A stretch of DNA of 64,000 nucleotides from Actinomycetospora lutea (GTDB taxonomy: Bacteria > Actinomycetota > Actinomycetes > Mycobacteriales > Pseudonocardiaceae): NCBI RefSeq assembly GCF_028737205.1, contig NZ_JAQZAL010000014.1:103597-167596 (forward strand). Reading direction: 5' to 3'. Below the pieces are notes generated by a model. That model ran no database searches. It saw nothing but the letters and a program-made list of their open reading frames with translations, and was not told the DNA's origin. Position 1 is the stretch's first letter; each line of letters starts with the position of its first letter. The translations under genes and the position numbers were made by a program. Of this stretch, positions 34,211 to 42,678 are shown in pieces.

Positions 34211-34834
34211 GTGGACGACGTCTGGTCGATGGTGCACGCGGAGCGCGCGGCGCTGGTCGACGACCTGCAGCGCAGTGACCACCGGCGGTGGGACGAGCCC
34301 TCGCCGTGCCCGGGCTGGGCGGTGCACGACGTCGTCGCCCACCTCGTCGACACCGCGCGCACGACCCGGATCGGCTTCGTGGTCGGGCTCGCCCGCGCCG
34401 GATTCGACTTCGACCGCCAGAACGCGCGCGGCGTGGCGCGGGAGCGCGGCGCCACCCCCGCGGCGACCCTCGGGCGGCTCCGCGCGGTGACGCGGCGGCG
34501 CACGACCCCGCCGGCGCCGCTCGACACGCGGCTGGTCGAGGAGATCGTGCACGGCGAGGACGTCCGCCGGCCCCTGGGCCTCGTGCGCGCCTACCCGACG
34601 CCGGCCGTCGTCCGCGCGCTCCGGCTCCAGGCGCGGACGCCGGCGTCGTTCGGCGGCGCGAAGGAGCTCGTCGCCCGCGTCCGGCTCGTCGCCACCGACA
34701 CCGACCTCGCGCTGGGCGAGGGCCCGGAGGTGCGCGGCGCCGCGCTCGCGCTGCTGCTCGCCGCGTGCGGGCGCCCGACCGCGCCCGGCGAGCTCGCCGG
34801 ACCCGGGACGGGCGCGCTCAGAGATCCAGCGTGA
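34211..34834 (+). CDS. Mycothiol-dependent maleylpyruvate isomerase-like protein
   Basis: This 207-residue protein begins at a GTG after a GGGAGGAGAG site. It shows the MDMPI/DinB N-terminal pattern: VWSMVHAERAALVDDLQ, then CPGWAVHDVVAHLVDTAR (with the metal histidine), and EEIVHGEDVRRPLGL. Such proteins bind a metal and use mycothiol as a cofactor for isomerisation or detoxification. The real reaction is unknown in most members. It follows the Fae-like gene, and the last 17 bases overlap the convergent oxidoreductase gene. It may take part in formaldehyde or thiol-adduct handling. Confidence 0.8.
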   Translation: MDDVWSMVHAERAALVDDLQRSDHRRWDEPSPCPGWAVHDVVAHLVDTARTTRIGFVVGLARAGFDFDRQNARGVARERGATPAATLGRLRAVTRRRTTPPAPLDTRLVEEIVHGEDVRRPLGLVRAYPTPAVVRALRLQARTPASFGGAKELVARVRLVATDTDLALGEGPEVRGAALALLLAACGRPTAPGELAGPGTGALRDPA

Positions 34835-35753
34835 GGCGCGCGCACCCCGGCTCGGCCCGTGAGACGCAGATGAACATGGTGGTCTGGTCGGCCTTCTCCT
34901 CCTCGGTGAGCAGCGAGTCGCGATGCGCGGCCCGGCCGGCGAGGATCGGCGTCTCGCAGGTCCCGCACGTGCCCTCGCGGCAGGCCCAGAGCGCGGGGAT
35001 CCCGGCCTCCTCGGCGACCGTGAGGATGCTCCGGTCCGGCGGCACGGTCGCGACCACGCGGCTGGCCGCGAACTCCACCTCGAAGGCCTCGCGGCCGGTG
35101 TCCTCGCGCGTCCTCGGCGCGAACCGCTCCACCCGCAGGCTCCCCGCGGGCCAGCCGGCCACGAGGGCGTCGACGGCCTCGAGCATCGGGGCCGGCCCGC
35201 AGGCGTAGACGAGGGTGGAGCGATGCGGCGTCGCCAGCAGCCCGGCGAGGTCGAGCAGGCCGACCTCGTCCTGCGGGGCGAGCCGGACCCGGTCGCCGTA
35301 CCCGGCGAGCTCGTCGACGAACGCCATGGACGACCGGGTGCGCCCGCCGTAGAGCAGCGTCCAGTCCGCCCCCGCCGCCTCGGCCGCCGCGATCATGGGC
35401 AGGATCGGGGTGATGCCGATGCCGCCGGCGACGAAGACGTAGCGCGGTGCGGGCTCGAGCGCGAAGTGGTTGCGGGGCCCGTCGACGGTGACGATGTCGC
35501 CGCCGTGCAGCTTGTCGAACACGTACTCGGAGCCCCCGCGGCTCGCCGGCTCGCGCAGGACGCCGAGGCGCCACCGCTGCCGGTCGCCCGGGTCGGAGCA
35601 CAGCGAGTACTGGCGCACCAGGTCGGGACCGAGGTGCACGTCGACGTGCGCGCCGGGCGCCCAGGCCGGCAGTTCGCCGCCGTCGGCGCGGGCCAGCGTC
35701 AGGGAGAGGACGCCGTCGGCCTCGTCGCGGCGCTCCTGAATGATCATGTCCAT
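34818..35753 (-). CDS. Phthalate/vanillate-dioxygenase-type reductase
   Basis: The 311-residue protein has an FMN-binding barrel (VRQYSLCSDPGDRQ), an NADH domain (FVAGGIGITPILPMI; LVYACGPAPMLEAVDAL) and a C-terminal plant-type 2Fe-2S domain with CREGTCGTCETPILAG and a fourth cysteine in FICVSRAE. The order FMN-NAD-2Fe2S is typical of VanB/PobB reductases, which pass electrons from NADH to a Rieske oxygenase. The partner is the Rieske gene four positions upstream in the same operon. The ATG at 35753 is followed by a second ATG two codons later. Confidence 0.92.
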   Translation of the reverse strand: MDMIIQERRDEADGVLSLTLARADGGELPAWAPGAHVDVHLGPDLVRQYSLCSDPGDRQRWRLGVLREPASRGGSEYVFDKLHGGDIVTVDGPRNHFALEPAPRYVFVAGGIGITPILPMIAAAEAAGADWTLLYGGRTRSSMAFVDELAGYGDRVRLAPQDEVGLLDLAGLLATPHRSTLVYACGPAPMLEAVDALVAGWPAGSLRVERFAPRTREDTGREAFEVEFAASRVVATVPPDRSILTVAEEAGIPALWACREGTCGTCETPILAGRAAHRDSLLTEEEKADQTTMFICVSRAEPGCARLTLDL

Positions 35754-35764
35754 GGTGGTCTCCG

Positions 35765-36976
35765 TCAGCGCATCTGGCCGGCGCCCACGTACGGGTGCGG
35801 GCTCGTGAGCGGCGCACCCTCCGCGAATCGGGAGAGGCGGAAGTCCTCGGCGGGGATGTCGGGATCGGAGCTCGCCCCGTCGACGACGAGGTCGGCGACG
35901 AGCCGACCGACGGCGGGGGAGATCTTGTAGCCGTGGCCGGAGAACCCGGCGGCGACGACCAGGCCGTCCAGCCCGGTCCGCGAGATCACGGGGTTGAAGT
36001 CGGGCGTGACGTCGTAGCACCCGGCGTAGGTCGATGCGACCGCCGGGTCCGCGAGCCCCGGCAGCCGGGTCCCGACCTTCTCGACCGCGACCTCGACCGC
36101 ATCCGGGCTGGCCCGGTTCGCGTAGCGATCGGGGTCGGCCGGCTCGAGCACGGAGAGGTCCGAGTTGCCGAACAGCAGCTGCCCCCTGCTCTCGGGACCG
36201 CCCTCGGGACGGATGTACTGCAGCGAGACCAGGTCGGAGAACACCGGCACCGGCCCCAGCGGCTGACCGGGGTCGACGAGCACGATCTGCTCGCGGTGCG
36301 GGGTCAGCGGCAGCTCGATGCCCTGCGCGGCGAGCAACGGGACCGACCACGGGCCGGCGGCGAGCACCACGGTGCCGGTCGCGACGACCGTGCCGTCGGC
36401 GAGCTCGACGCCGGTGACGCGGTCGCCGGCCGTGCGGATCGCGGTGACCGTGGTGCCCTGGCGCAGCCGGGCGCCGGCACGGCGCGCGGCGCCCGCGAAG
36501 GCCTGCGCGGTCTGGTACGCGTCCCCGTACCCGCCGCGCGGCTCGAACGCGAAGGCCGCGAACGGCTCGAGGTCGGCGACCGGCCAGAGCCTCTGCACCT
36601 CGCGGTGGTCGACGTCCTCGGTCTTCACCCCGACGGCGCGCTGGTCGTCGAGCGAGGCGGCGAAGGCGTCGACGTCCTCGGGGCCGACCCCGACGACGTA
36701 GCCGGTCTGGTGGAAGCCGACGTCCGCGCCGAGCACCTCCTCGGCGTGCTCGAAGGTCTGCAGGCTGCGTGCGGCCATCGCGGCGAGCGAGGAGACGCCG
36801 TAGTGGCAGCGCACGACACCCGAGGACTTGCCGGTGCCGCCCGAGCCGACGGTCGCGCGCTCGACGATCAGGACGTCGGTGACGCCGCGGGCGGTCAGGG
36901 CCCGGGCGGCGGCGCAGCCCTCGAGGCCGCCGCCGATGACGACGACGTCGGCCGTCGGGCGAGCCGTGGTGCTCAC
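35765..36976 (-). CDS. FAD-dependent amine oxidase, sarcosine oxidase beta-like
   Basis: The 403-residue protein is a DAO-family flavoenzyme: GGGLEGCAAARALTARG (FAD-binding), TGKSSGVVRCHYG near residue 50, and a C-terminal GLDGLVVAAGFSGHGYKISP that contacts the flavin. Relatives oxidise N-methyl amino acids (sarcosine, dimethylglycine) or similar secondary amines to the imine, releasing formaldehyde after hydrolysis and producing hydrogen peroxide or reducing another carrier. The GTG start overlaps the stop of the aldehyde dehydrogenase gene. It is the fourth gene of the amine operon, just before the reductase. Confidence 0.88.
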   Translation of the reverse strand: MSTTARPTADVVVIGGGLEGCAAARALTARGVTDVLIVERATVGSGGTGKSSGVVRCHYGVSSLAAMAARSLQTFEHAEEVLGADVGFHQTGYVVGVGPEDVDAFAASLDDQRAVGVKTEDVDHREVQRLWPVADLEPFAAFAFEPRGGYGDAYQTAQAFAGAARRAGARLRQGTTVTAIRTAGDRVTGVELADGTVVATGTVVLAAGPWSVPLLAAQGIELPLTPHREQIVLVDPGQPLGPVPVFSDLVSLQYIRPEGGPESRGQLLFGNSDLSVLEPADPDRYANRASPDAVEVAVEKVGTRLPGLADPAVASTYAGCYDVTPDFNPVISRTGLDGLVVAAGFSGHGYKISPAVGRLVADLVVDGASSDPDIPAEDFRLSRFAEGAPLTSPHPYVGAGQMR

Positions 36977-38379
36977 GGAGTTCCTTCCTGGTGGGGGGAG
37001 ACGCGCGCGACGACGGTCTTGAGCTTCACGTAGCTCTCGAGCGCCACCAGCCCGCGTTCGCGGCCGGTGCCGCTGTGCTTGGTGCCGCCGAACGGCACGC
37101 CCGGGCCGCCGGCGAAGTACTCGTTGATCATCACGTAGCCGGCGTCGACCCGGTCGGCCACGCGCAGCGCGCGGTCGATGTCGCGGGTGTGGATGCCGGT
37201 GCCCAGGCCGTAGTCGGTGTCGTCGGCGAGCGCGACCGCGTGGGACTCGTCGTCGAACGGCAGCACGGCGAGCACCGGCCCGAAGATCTCCTCGCGGGCG
37301 ATGCGCATGTCCGGGGTGACGTCGGTGAACGTGGTCGGCGCGAGGAAGTACCCGGCGCCGGGGAGCTCGCGCGGGGCGTCCGCCACCCGCGCGCCCTCCT
37401 GCCGCCCGATCTCGACGTAGCCGGCGACCCGGCGGTGGTGCTCGGCGGAGACGAGCGGGCCGAGGTCGGGGTCGTCGATGCCCGCCCCGATCGACAGCGC
37501 CGCGGTGCGGGCGACGATCCGCTCGACGAGCTCGTCCTGCACCGCCCGCTCGACGAGCAGCCGGGTGCCGGCGTCGCAGTACTGGCCGCTGTTGGTGGTG
37601 AAGCCCGTGACGACCTGCGCGGCCACTGTGTCGAGGTCGGCGTCGGCGAAGACGATCTGCGGGGACTTGCCGCCGAGCTCGGTGACCACCGGCGTGATGT
37701 GCTCGGCGGCTGCCCGCAGCACGGCCCGCCCGGTGGCGACCGAGCCGGTGAAGGTCAGCGAGCCGATCCCGGGGTGCGCGGCGAGGGCGTGCCCGGCCTC
37801 GGCGCCGAGCCCGGTGACGACCTCGACGGTGCCGTCCGGGAACCCGGCGGCCCCGACGAGCCCCGCGAACCGCAGCGCGGTCAGCGGGGTCTGCTCGGCG
37901 GGCTTGACCACCGCGGTGTTCCCGGCGGCGAGGGCCGGGGCGACGCTGCGGCACAGCATCGACAGCGGCGCGTTCCACGGGACGATGTGCGCGGTGACCC
38001 CGACCGGCTCCCGCACGGTCCAGGCCAGAGAGCCGGGGCCGATCGGGATGGTCTCGCCGTGCAGCTTGTCGGCCGCGCCGGCGTAGTAGTCGAGGTACCC
38101 GACGCACCCGGCGACCTCGCCGCGCGCGAGCGAGAGCGGCTTGCCGGTGTCGAGGGTCTCGAGGCGGGCGAGCTCCTCGCGGTCGGCGTCCAGCGCGGCG
38201 GCCAGGGCGCGCAGGTGCCGCGCACGGTCGGCGGGCGGGACGGTCCGGGTCCGGCGGGCGGCGGCCCGCGCGGCGGTCACGGCGCGGTCGACGTCGCCGG
38301 CGTCGCCGCGCGCGACCTCGGCGATCGTCGCGCCGGTCGAGGGGTCCTCGACGGGGATCGTGCGGCCGTCGCCGGTCAC
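36973..38379 (-). CDS. NAD-dependent aldehyde dehydrogenase
   Basis: The 468-residue protein has VVTELGGKSPQIV (catalytic glutamate), NSGQYCDAGTRLLVER (catalytic cysteine), the NAD-binding FTGSVATGRAVL and IVPWNAPL, and the C-terminal EEIFGPVL. Its closest look is to betaine-aldehyde- or gamma-aminobutyraldehyde-type enzymes, although the exact aldehyde is not deducible. GTG start and stop codons overlap the neighbouring genes by four bases at each end, so it is firmly inside the N-methyl amine operon. It probably removes an aldehyde product of demethylation or of side-chain oxidation. Confidence 0.9.
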   Translation of the reverse strand: MTGDGRTIPVEDPSTGATIAEVARGDAGDVDRAVTAARAAARRTRTVPPADRARHLRALAAALDADREELARLETLDTGKPLSLARGEVAGCVGYLDYYAGAADKLHGETIPIGPGSLAWTVREPVGVTAHIVPWNAPLSMLCRSVAPALAAGNTAVVKPAEQTPLTALRFAGLVGAAGFPDGTVEVVTGLGAEAGHALAAHPGIGSLTFTGSVATGRAVLRAAAEHITPVVTELGGKSPQIVFADADLDTVAAQVVTGFTTNSGQYCDAGTRLLVERAVQDELVERIVARTAALSIGAGIDDPDLGPLVSAEHHRRVAGYVEIGRQEGARVADAPRELPGAGYFLAPTTFTDVTPDMRIAREEIFGPVLAVLPFDDESHAVALADDTDYGLGTGIHTRDIDRALRVADRVDAGYVMINEYFAGGPGVPFGGTKHSGTGRERGLVALESYVKLKTVVARVSPHQEGTP

Positions 38380-39701
38380 GGGTCCGGGAACATGCGGGTC
38401 ATCGTGTCGCCGGGCTCCAGCGGGTCTCCCGCGGGGACGCGGTCCACGCCGACCACCTTGTCGATCACCATGTTCTGGAACCGGTGCAGCGGCTCCTCGA
38501 ACCGGAAGCACATCCGCCCGCCGCGGTAGGCCGGGTTCTCGATGCCCTCCTGCACCCGCTCGACGATCTCGATGTCCTGGCGGTTGACGAGGTCCCAGAA
38601 CTTGGCGAGCTGCTCGATGCCGTCCTCGGCGGTGTCGTCCCCGCCCGCCCCCTCCAGCGACTCGGGGTGCGCGAGCAGCACCGCGGTCTCGACCGTGCGG
38701 TCCGCCGCGACGGGCCGGTTGAACAGCACGAACGCGTGGTTCGGGAGCACGACGAGCGCGGTCGACGGGAACAGCCACACGAACCGGCCGGCGTCGGCGT
38801 CCTGCGCGCCGAGCGTGCTCAGCGGCTGCAGGCCGTCCCAGCCGCCGGCGTCGGTGTTGCGCGACACCGGCGTCGTGCACATGCCCGTGTACATCCCGGG
38901 GCCCTGCCACCGGTAGTGGTCGGAGAACTTGGAGACCTGGTTGAGCTCGGGGTGCACCCAGGGCAGGTGGTAGTACTCCATGAAGTTCTCGCCGACGAGC
39001 TTGTAGTTCGCGTTGATGTCGTAGGTCAGCCGGCGCTGCGGCACCCACTCGTCGAGGCGGTAGTCGGCGAAGCGCGCCGGCAGGTCGCCCAGCTGCACCG
39101 ACAGCGGGCGCGCGTCCGGGTCGAGGTTGACGAACAGGAACAGGCCCCAGGTGTCGACGGCGACGGCGTGGAGCCCGTAGTCGGCCTTGTCGAAGCCCTT
39201 CGCGACCGACGTGTCGAAGATCGACTCCTCGCCGGCCGGGACGTCGGAGCCCTCGAACAGGGGCGTGCCGAGGCAGTGGCCGTCGGTGTCGTAGGTCCAG
39301 GAGTGGTACGGGCAGCGGATGCGCCCGCGGGGCCCGACCTCGCGGGCGTCGTTCGCGAGCAGCTTCGTCGCGCGGTGGCGGCAGACGTTGTGGAATGCCC
39401 GCAGCTCGCCGTGGCGGTTGCGCGTGACGATCACCGAGCGGCCCGCGACGTCGACGACGACGCACGCGCCGGGGCGGTCGACATCGGCGGCGAGGCCGAC
39501 CGCGACCCAGCTCGACGCGAACACCTTCTCCTGCTCGAGCGCGAAGAACTCGGGCGCGGTGTAGGTGTCGGGCAGCAGGGTGGAGGCCAGCTCGACGGGC
39601 AGCCGGGTCGCGGCGTACGTGGCCTCGTCGGTGTAGGTGGCCGGGTCGACGGGACGGGCCGGGAGAGCCGCCGGGGTCGCCGGCAGGGTCGTCTCAGACA
39701 T
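38376..39701 (-). CDS. Rieske-type N-demethylase/monooxygenase alpha subunit
   Basis: The 441-residue protein has an N-terminal Rieske centre, CRHRATKLL (Cys 107, His 109) with CPYHSW (Cys 130, His 133), and a mononuclear iron domain with ENFMEYYHLPWVHPEL (Asn 239, His 245, His 250). The NxxExYHxxxxH pattern and length match the glycine-betaine / stachydrine / carnitine monooxygenase group rather than bacterial aromatic dioxygenases. It should oxidise an N-methyl group, releasing formaldehyde, or hydroxylate a quaternary amine. Electrons come from the VanB-type reductase in the operon. Choice among betaine, proline betaine or other onium substrates is open. Confidence 0.9.
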   Translation of the reverse strand: MSETTLPATPAALPARPVDPATYTDEATYAATRLPVELASTLLPDTYTAPEFFALEQEKVFASSWVAVGLAADVDRPGACVVVDVAGRSVIVTRNRHGELRAFHNVCRHRATKLLANDAREVGPRGRIRCPYHSWTYDTDGHCLGTPLFEGSDVPAGEESIFDTSVAKGFDKADYGLHAVAVDTWGLFLFVNLDPDARPLSVQLGDLPARFADYRLDEWVPQRRLTYDINANYKLVGENFMEYYHLPWVHPELNQVSKFSDHYRWQGPGMYTGMCTTPVSRNTDAGGWDGLQPLSTLGAQDADAGRFVWLFPSTALVVLPNHAFVLFNRPVAADRTVETAVLLAHPESLEGAGGDDTAEDGIEQLAKFWDLVNRQDIEIVERVQEGIENPAYRGGRMCFRFEEPLHRFQNMVIDKVVGVDRVPAGDPLEPGDTMTRMFPDP

Positions 39702-40881
39702 GGAAGCTCCGCGGGTGGCTCGGATCGGTCAGGGCGGGGCGGGTGATCGAGAAGCTCTCGATCGGCTGGGACGGGGTGTGGTCGAGCGCGAGCTCCGCGA
39801 GCAGCTGCCCGATCAGGGCGGCGAACTTGAACGCGTGGCCCGCGCCGTTGGCGACGACGATCTGCGGGTGCTCGGGGAGGGTGTCGAGCACGAAATCCTG
39901 GTCCGGGGGAACGGTGTAGAGGCAGGTCTTCGAGTAGAGCTCCGGGCCGCCGAAGCGCGGGACGTGCCGGGACACGAAGTCGGCGTAGCGCTCCCGGCGC
40001 ACGGGGTCGGGCTCGAAGGTGCGGTCGTCGGCGGTGGTCTCGTGGCCGCCCATGTGCTGGCCGAGCTTGGTGGCGACCTCGCCGTAGACGGGGAAGCCGT
40101 AGAAGTTGTGCCGGCCGTGCCACATGAACACCGGGAAGCGCGACGGCGCGAACTCCGCCAGGTGCGGGGTGGCGTAGTAGGTGACCTGCTCCTGCAGGAC
40201 GGTCAGGGGGAGCGCCGTGCCGGTCTCGGCGAGGACCTGGTTGGTCCAGGCGTCGCTGGCGACGACGACGCGGTCGGCGTGCAGGACGCCGTCGTCGGTG
40301 ACCACCGCGACGCCCTCGCCGTCGGGACGCAGCGCGCGCACCGGGGTGCGGTCGCGGATCTCGGCGCCGTGGGCGCGGGCGAGCGCCCGGTGGACGGCGT
40401 TGGCCCGGGCGGCGTCGACGATGCCCGAGTCGGGCTGGTAGAGCGCCTGCTCGCCGCCGGTGAGCCGGAACTGCGGCCAGCGCGCCATCAGCTCGTCGGC
40501 GTCGAGGCGCTCGTAGGCGACGCCGTAGCGGTCGAACATCGCGGTGTAGCCCTCGATGTTGCGGTTGCCGGTGGCGATGCCCGCCCGCGCGGCCCGGTCC
40601 TCGATGACCAGCCCGCCGGTGGGGGTGACGATCTGCTGGCACGCCTCGGCCTCGACCTCGTGCCACGCCTTGTACGCGGGCGCCGCCAGGGCCGCGTACT
40701 CCTCCTGGTGCTGGGCGAGCCGGATGATCCGGGAGTGGTCCTGGGACGCCCCGCGGACGTGGCCGAGCTCGAACTGCTCGAGGCCGAGGACGCCGGATCC
40801 GAGCTGCGCGGCGAGGCGGTAGAGCGTCGCCGACCCCAGCCCGCCGAGGCCGACGACGATCACGCGGTGGGACACGGGCAT
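39694..40881 (-). CDS. Monomeric sarcosine oxidase-like / N-methyltryptophan oxidase-like flavoenzyme
   Basis: The 395-residue protein has the FAD-binding GLGGLGSATLYRLA at the start, the RGASQDHSRIIRLAQHQ loop typical of MSOX/SolA, and KTCLYTVPPDQDFVLDTLP with the cysteine that holds FAD covalently in MSOX. It should oxidise a secondary N-methyl amine such as sarcosine to formaldehyde, amine and hydrogen peroxide. It is the first gene of the operon and overlaps the Rieske gene by 8 bases. A LysR gene is divergent from it and probably controls it. Confidence 0.9.
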   Translation of the reverse strand: MPVSHRVIVVGLGGLGSATLYRLAAQLGSGVLGLEQFELGHVRGASQDHSRIIRLAQHQEEYAALAAPAYKAWHEVEAEACQQIVTPTGGLVIEDRAARAGIATGNRNIEGYTAMFDRYGVAYERLDADELMARWPQFRLTGGEQALYQPDSGIVDAARANAVHRALARAHGAEIRDRTPVRALRPDGEGVAVVTDDGVLHADRVVVASDAWTNQVLAETGTALPLTVLQEQVTYYATPHLAEFAPSRFPVFMWHGRHNFYGFPVYGEVATKLGQHMGGHETTADDRTFEPDPVRRERYADFVSRHVPRFGGPELYSKTCLYTVPPDQDFVLDTLPEHPQIVVANGAGHAFKFAALIGQLLAELALDHTPSQPIESFSITRPALTDPSHPRSFHV

Positions 40882-41009
40882 CTCCTGCTCGAGGTGGTGT
40901 TCGGGCGCACCGGACGGCGGCGGTGACGTGGTGCTCGACCGCAGTGTGGGAGCCGGATTCCGTCCACGTCCATCGAAACGTCGAACCTATGATCTTGTAC
41001 GTTGGCTAC

Positions 41010-41933
41010 ATGATTGATCGGCGGCTGCGGGTGCTCGCGGCCATCGCCCGGCACGGCACCGTCACCGCCGCCGCGGAGGTCTGCCGGCTCACCCCGTCGG
41101 CCGTCTCGCACCAGATGCAGGCGCTCGCGCGCGAGCTCGACGTGGCGCTGCTCGAACCCGTCGGGCGGGGCGTGCGGCTCACGCCGGCGGCCCGCACGCT
41201 GCTTGAGCACGGCGAGACGCTGACCGCCCAGTGGGAGCAGGCGCGGGCCGACCTCGCGGCCCACCGCGCGGGGGCGGTCGGGGGGACGCTGCGCTTCGCG
41301 GCGTTCTCGAGCGCGGCGGCCGTGGTGGTGCCGCGCGTCCTCGAGCACCTGCGTCAGGAGCACCCGCAGCTGCGCGCGCGCCTGCGCGAGACCGAGCCGG
41401 CGCGCTCGTTCGACCTGCTCGCCGCCGACGACGTCGACCTCGCCGTGGTCGTCGCGACGCCGAGCATCCCGCCGGCGTCCGACCCGGCCTTCGACCAGCA
41501 CGCGCTGTTCGACGAGCCGCTCGACATCCTCGTCGGCCCGGGGCACCCGCTGCTCGGGGCGGACGTCGTCGCGCTGAGCGACCTCAGCGCCGACCCGTGG
41601 GTCTGCGGCAACACGGGCCGCGCCTACCACCAGCTCGTCACGCTCGCCTGCACCCAGGCGGGCTTCGCCCCCGACATCGCCCACTACGCCGACGAGTGGG
41701 ACACCGGCGCCGCCCTGGTCGCGCGCGGCTTCGGGGTCGCGCTGGTCCCGCGCCTCGCCGACCTGCCCGCGCACCACGACACGCGGCGCCTCCCGATCAC
41801 GACGCCGCCGGTGCCGACCCGGCGCGTGATCGCGGCCGTCCGCGCGGGGTCCCAGGAACTGCCCACCATCGCCGCCGGCCTCGACGCCCTGCGCCACGTG
41901 ACGGAGACGGGCCTCGACGCGCTGGACCCCTGA
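41010..41933 (+). CDS. LysR-family regulator, likely of the amine operon
   Basis: The 307-residue protein has a typical LysR N-terminus: MIDRRLRVLAAIARHGTVTA, VCRLTPSAVSHQMQALAREL (recognition helix), GRGVRLTPAARTLLEH, then the effector-binding PBP2-like domain with TPSIPPASDP and GFGVALVPRLAD. It is divergent from the sarcosine-oxidase-like gene across 128 bases, the classic LysR layout, so it probably activates that operon when the amine is present. The ATG at 41010 is chosen because the helix-turn-helix follows it at the normal distance. Confidence 0.88.
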   Translation: MIDRRLRVLAAIARHGTVTAAAEVCRLTPSAVSHQMQALARELDVALLEPVGRGVRLTPAARTLLEHGETLTAQWEQARADLAAHRAGAVGGTLRFAAFSSAAAVVVPRVLEHLRQEHPQLRARLRETEPARSFDLLAADDVDLAVVVATPSIPPASDPAFDQHALFDEPLDILVGPGHPLLGADVVALSDLSADPWVCGNTGRAYHQLVTLACTQAGFAPDIAHYADEWDTGAALVARGFGVALVPRLADLPAHHDTRRLPITTPPVPTRRVIAAVRAGSQELPTIAAGLDALRHVTETGLDALDP

Positions 41934-41952
41934 CGCCGTCGCCGGCCGGCGG

Positions 41953-42678
41953 CTACCGCGCGTTGTGGAAGATCACGCCGAGGACGTGGCGCTCGCCCGT
42001 GTGCACCGCCGAGACGCCGTGGCGCATCTGGACGCGGTGGTAGCCCCGCGCGCCGAGCTTGGGGCGGTAGCGCACGGGGAAGACCACGCCCTCGCCGAGC
42101 CCCGGGCGCACGACCATCGCCCGCGACTGCTGGCGCGGGCGCTGCTCCACGAACACGCTCTCGCCGCCGGTGAAGTCGACGTCCGGCGTGTTCAGCATGA
42201 TCAGCAGCTGCAGCGGGAAGGTCAGGTCGCCGTACACGTCCTGGTGCAGGCAGTTGTAGCCGGTCGGGCCGTAGCGCAGCACCAGCGGCGTCGGCCGGTG
42301 CTGGCCGGCGGCGGCGCAGCGCTCGACGAGCCCGGCGTGCTCGTCGGGCCAGCCGTCCTCGCCGAGTGCCTCGGCCCAGCGGTTGGCCACGCCCGCCACG
42401 CCCGGGTAGAGCCGCGTGCGCAGCGTCTGCACGAGCGGGGGCAGCGGGTCGGCGAAGTAGCGGTAGCGGCCCTCGCCGAAGGAGAGCCGGGCCATGTCGA
42501 CGGTCGACCGGAACGCCTCGTCGCGGTCGAACAGGTCGATCGTCTCCGCGCACTGCGCGGGGTCGAGCACCGGACCGAGCCGCGCGTAGCCGTCGCGGTC
42601 GAGGGCCGTGCCGATGCTCGTCCAGTCGAGGCCGTCCAGCGCGGGCAGGGCGGGGACGTCGGTCGTCGTGGGCGCCAT
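41953..42678 (-). CDS. 2-oxoglutarate/Fe(II) oxygenase
   Basis: The 241-residue protein has CLHQDVYGDLTFPLQLL, with the HxD iron motif, a second histidine in RHGVSAVHTGERHVLGVIFH, and the arginine that holds 2-oxoglutarate downstream (ERH region). The HQDxYG form is the mark of the 'oxygenase-NA' family (formerly DUF2086), which is common in proteobacteria and actinobacteria and whose substrate is not established. It is convergent with the LysR gene and last on the reverse strand after the SnoaL-like gene, which ends about 100 bases upstream. Confidence 0.85.
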   Translation of the reverse strand: MAPTTTDVPALPALDGLDWTSIGTALDRDGYARLGPVLDPAQCAETIDLFDRDEAFRSTVDMARLSFGEGRYRYFADPLPPLVQTLRTRLYPGVAGVANRWAEALGEDGWPDEHAGLVERCAAAGQHRPTPLVLRYGPTGYNCLHQDVYGDLTFPLQLLIMLNTPDVDFTGGESVFVEQRPRQQSRAMVVRPGLGEGVVFPVRYRPKLGARGYHRVQMRHGVSAVHTGERHVLGVIFHNAR

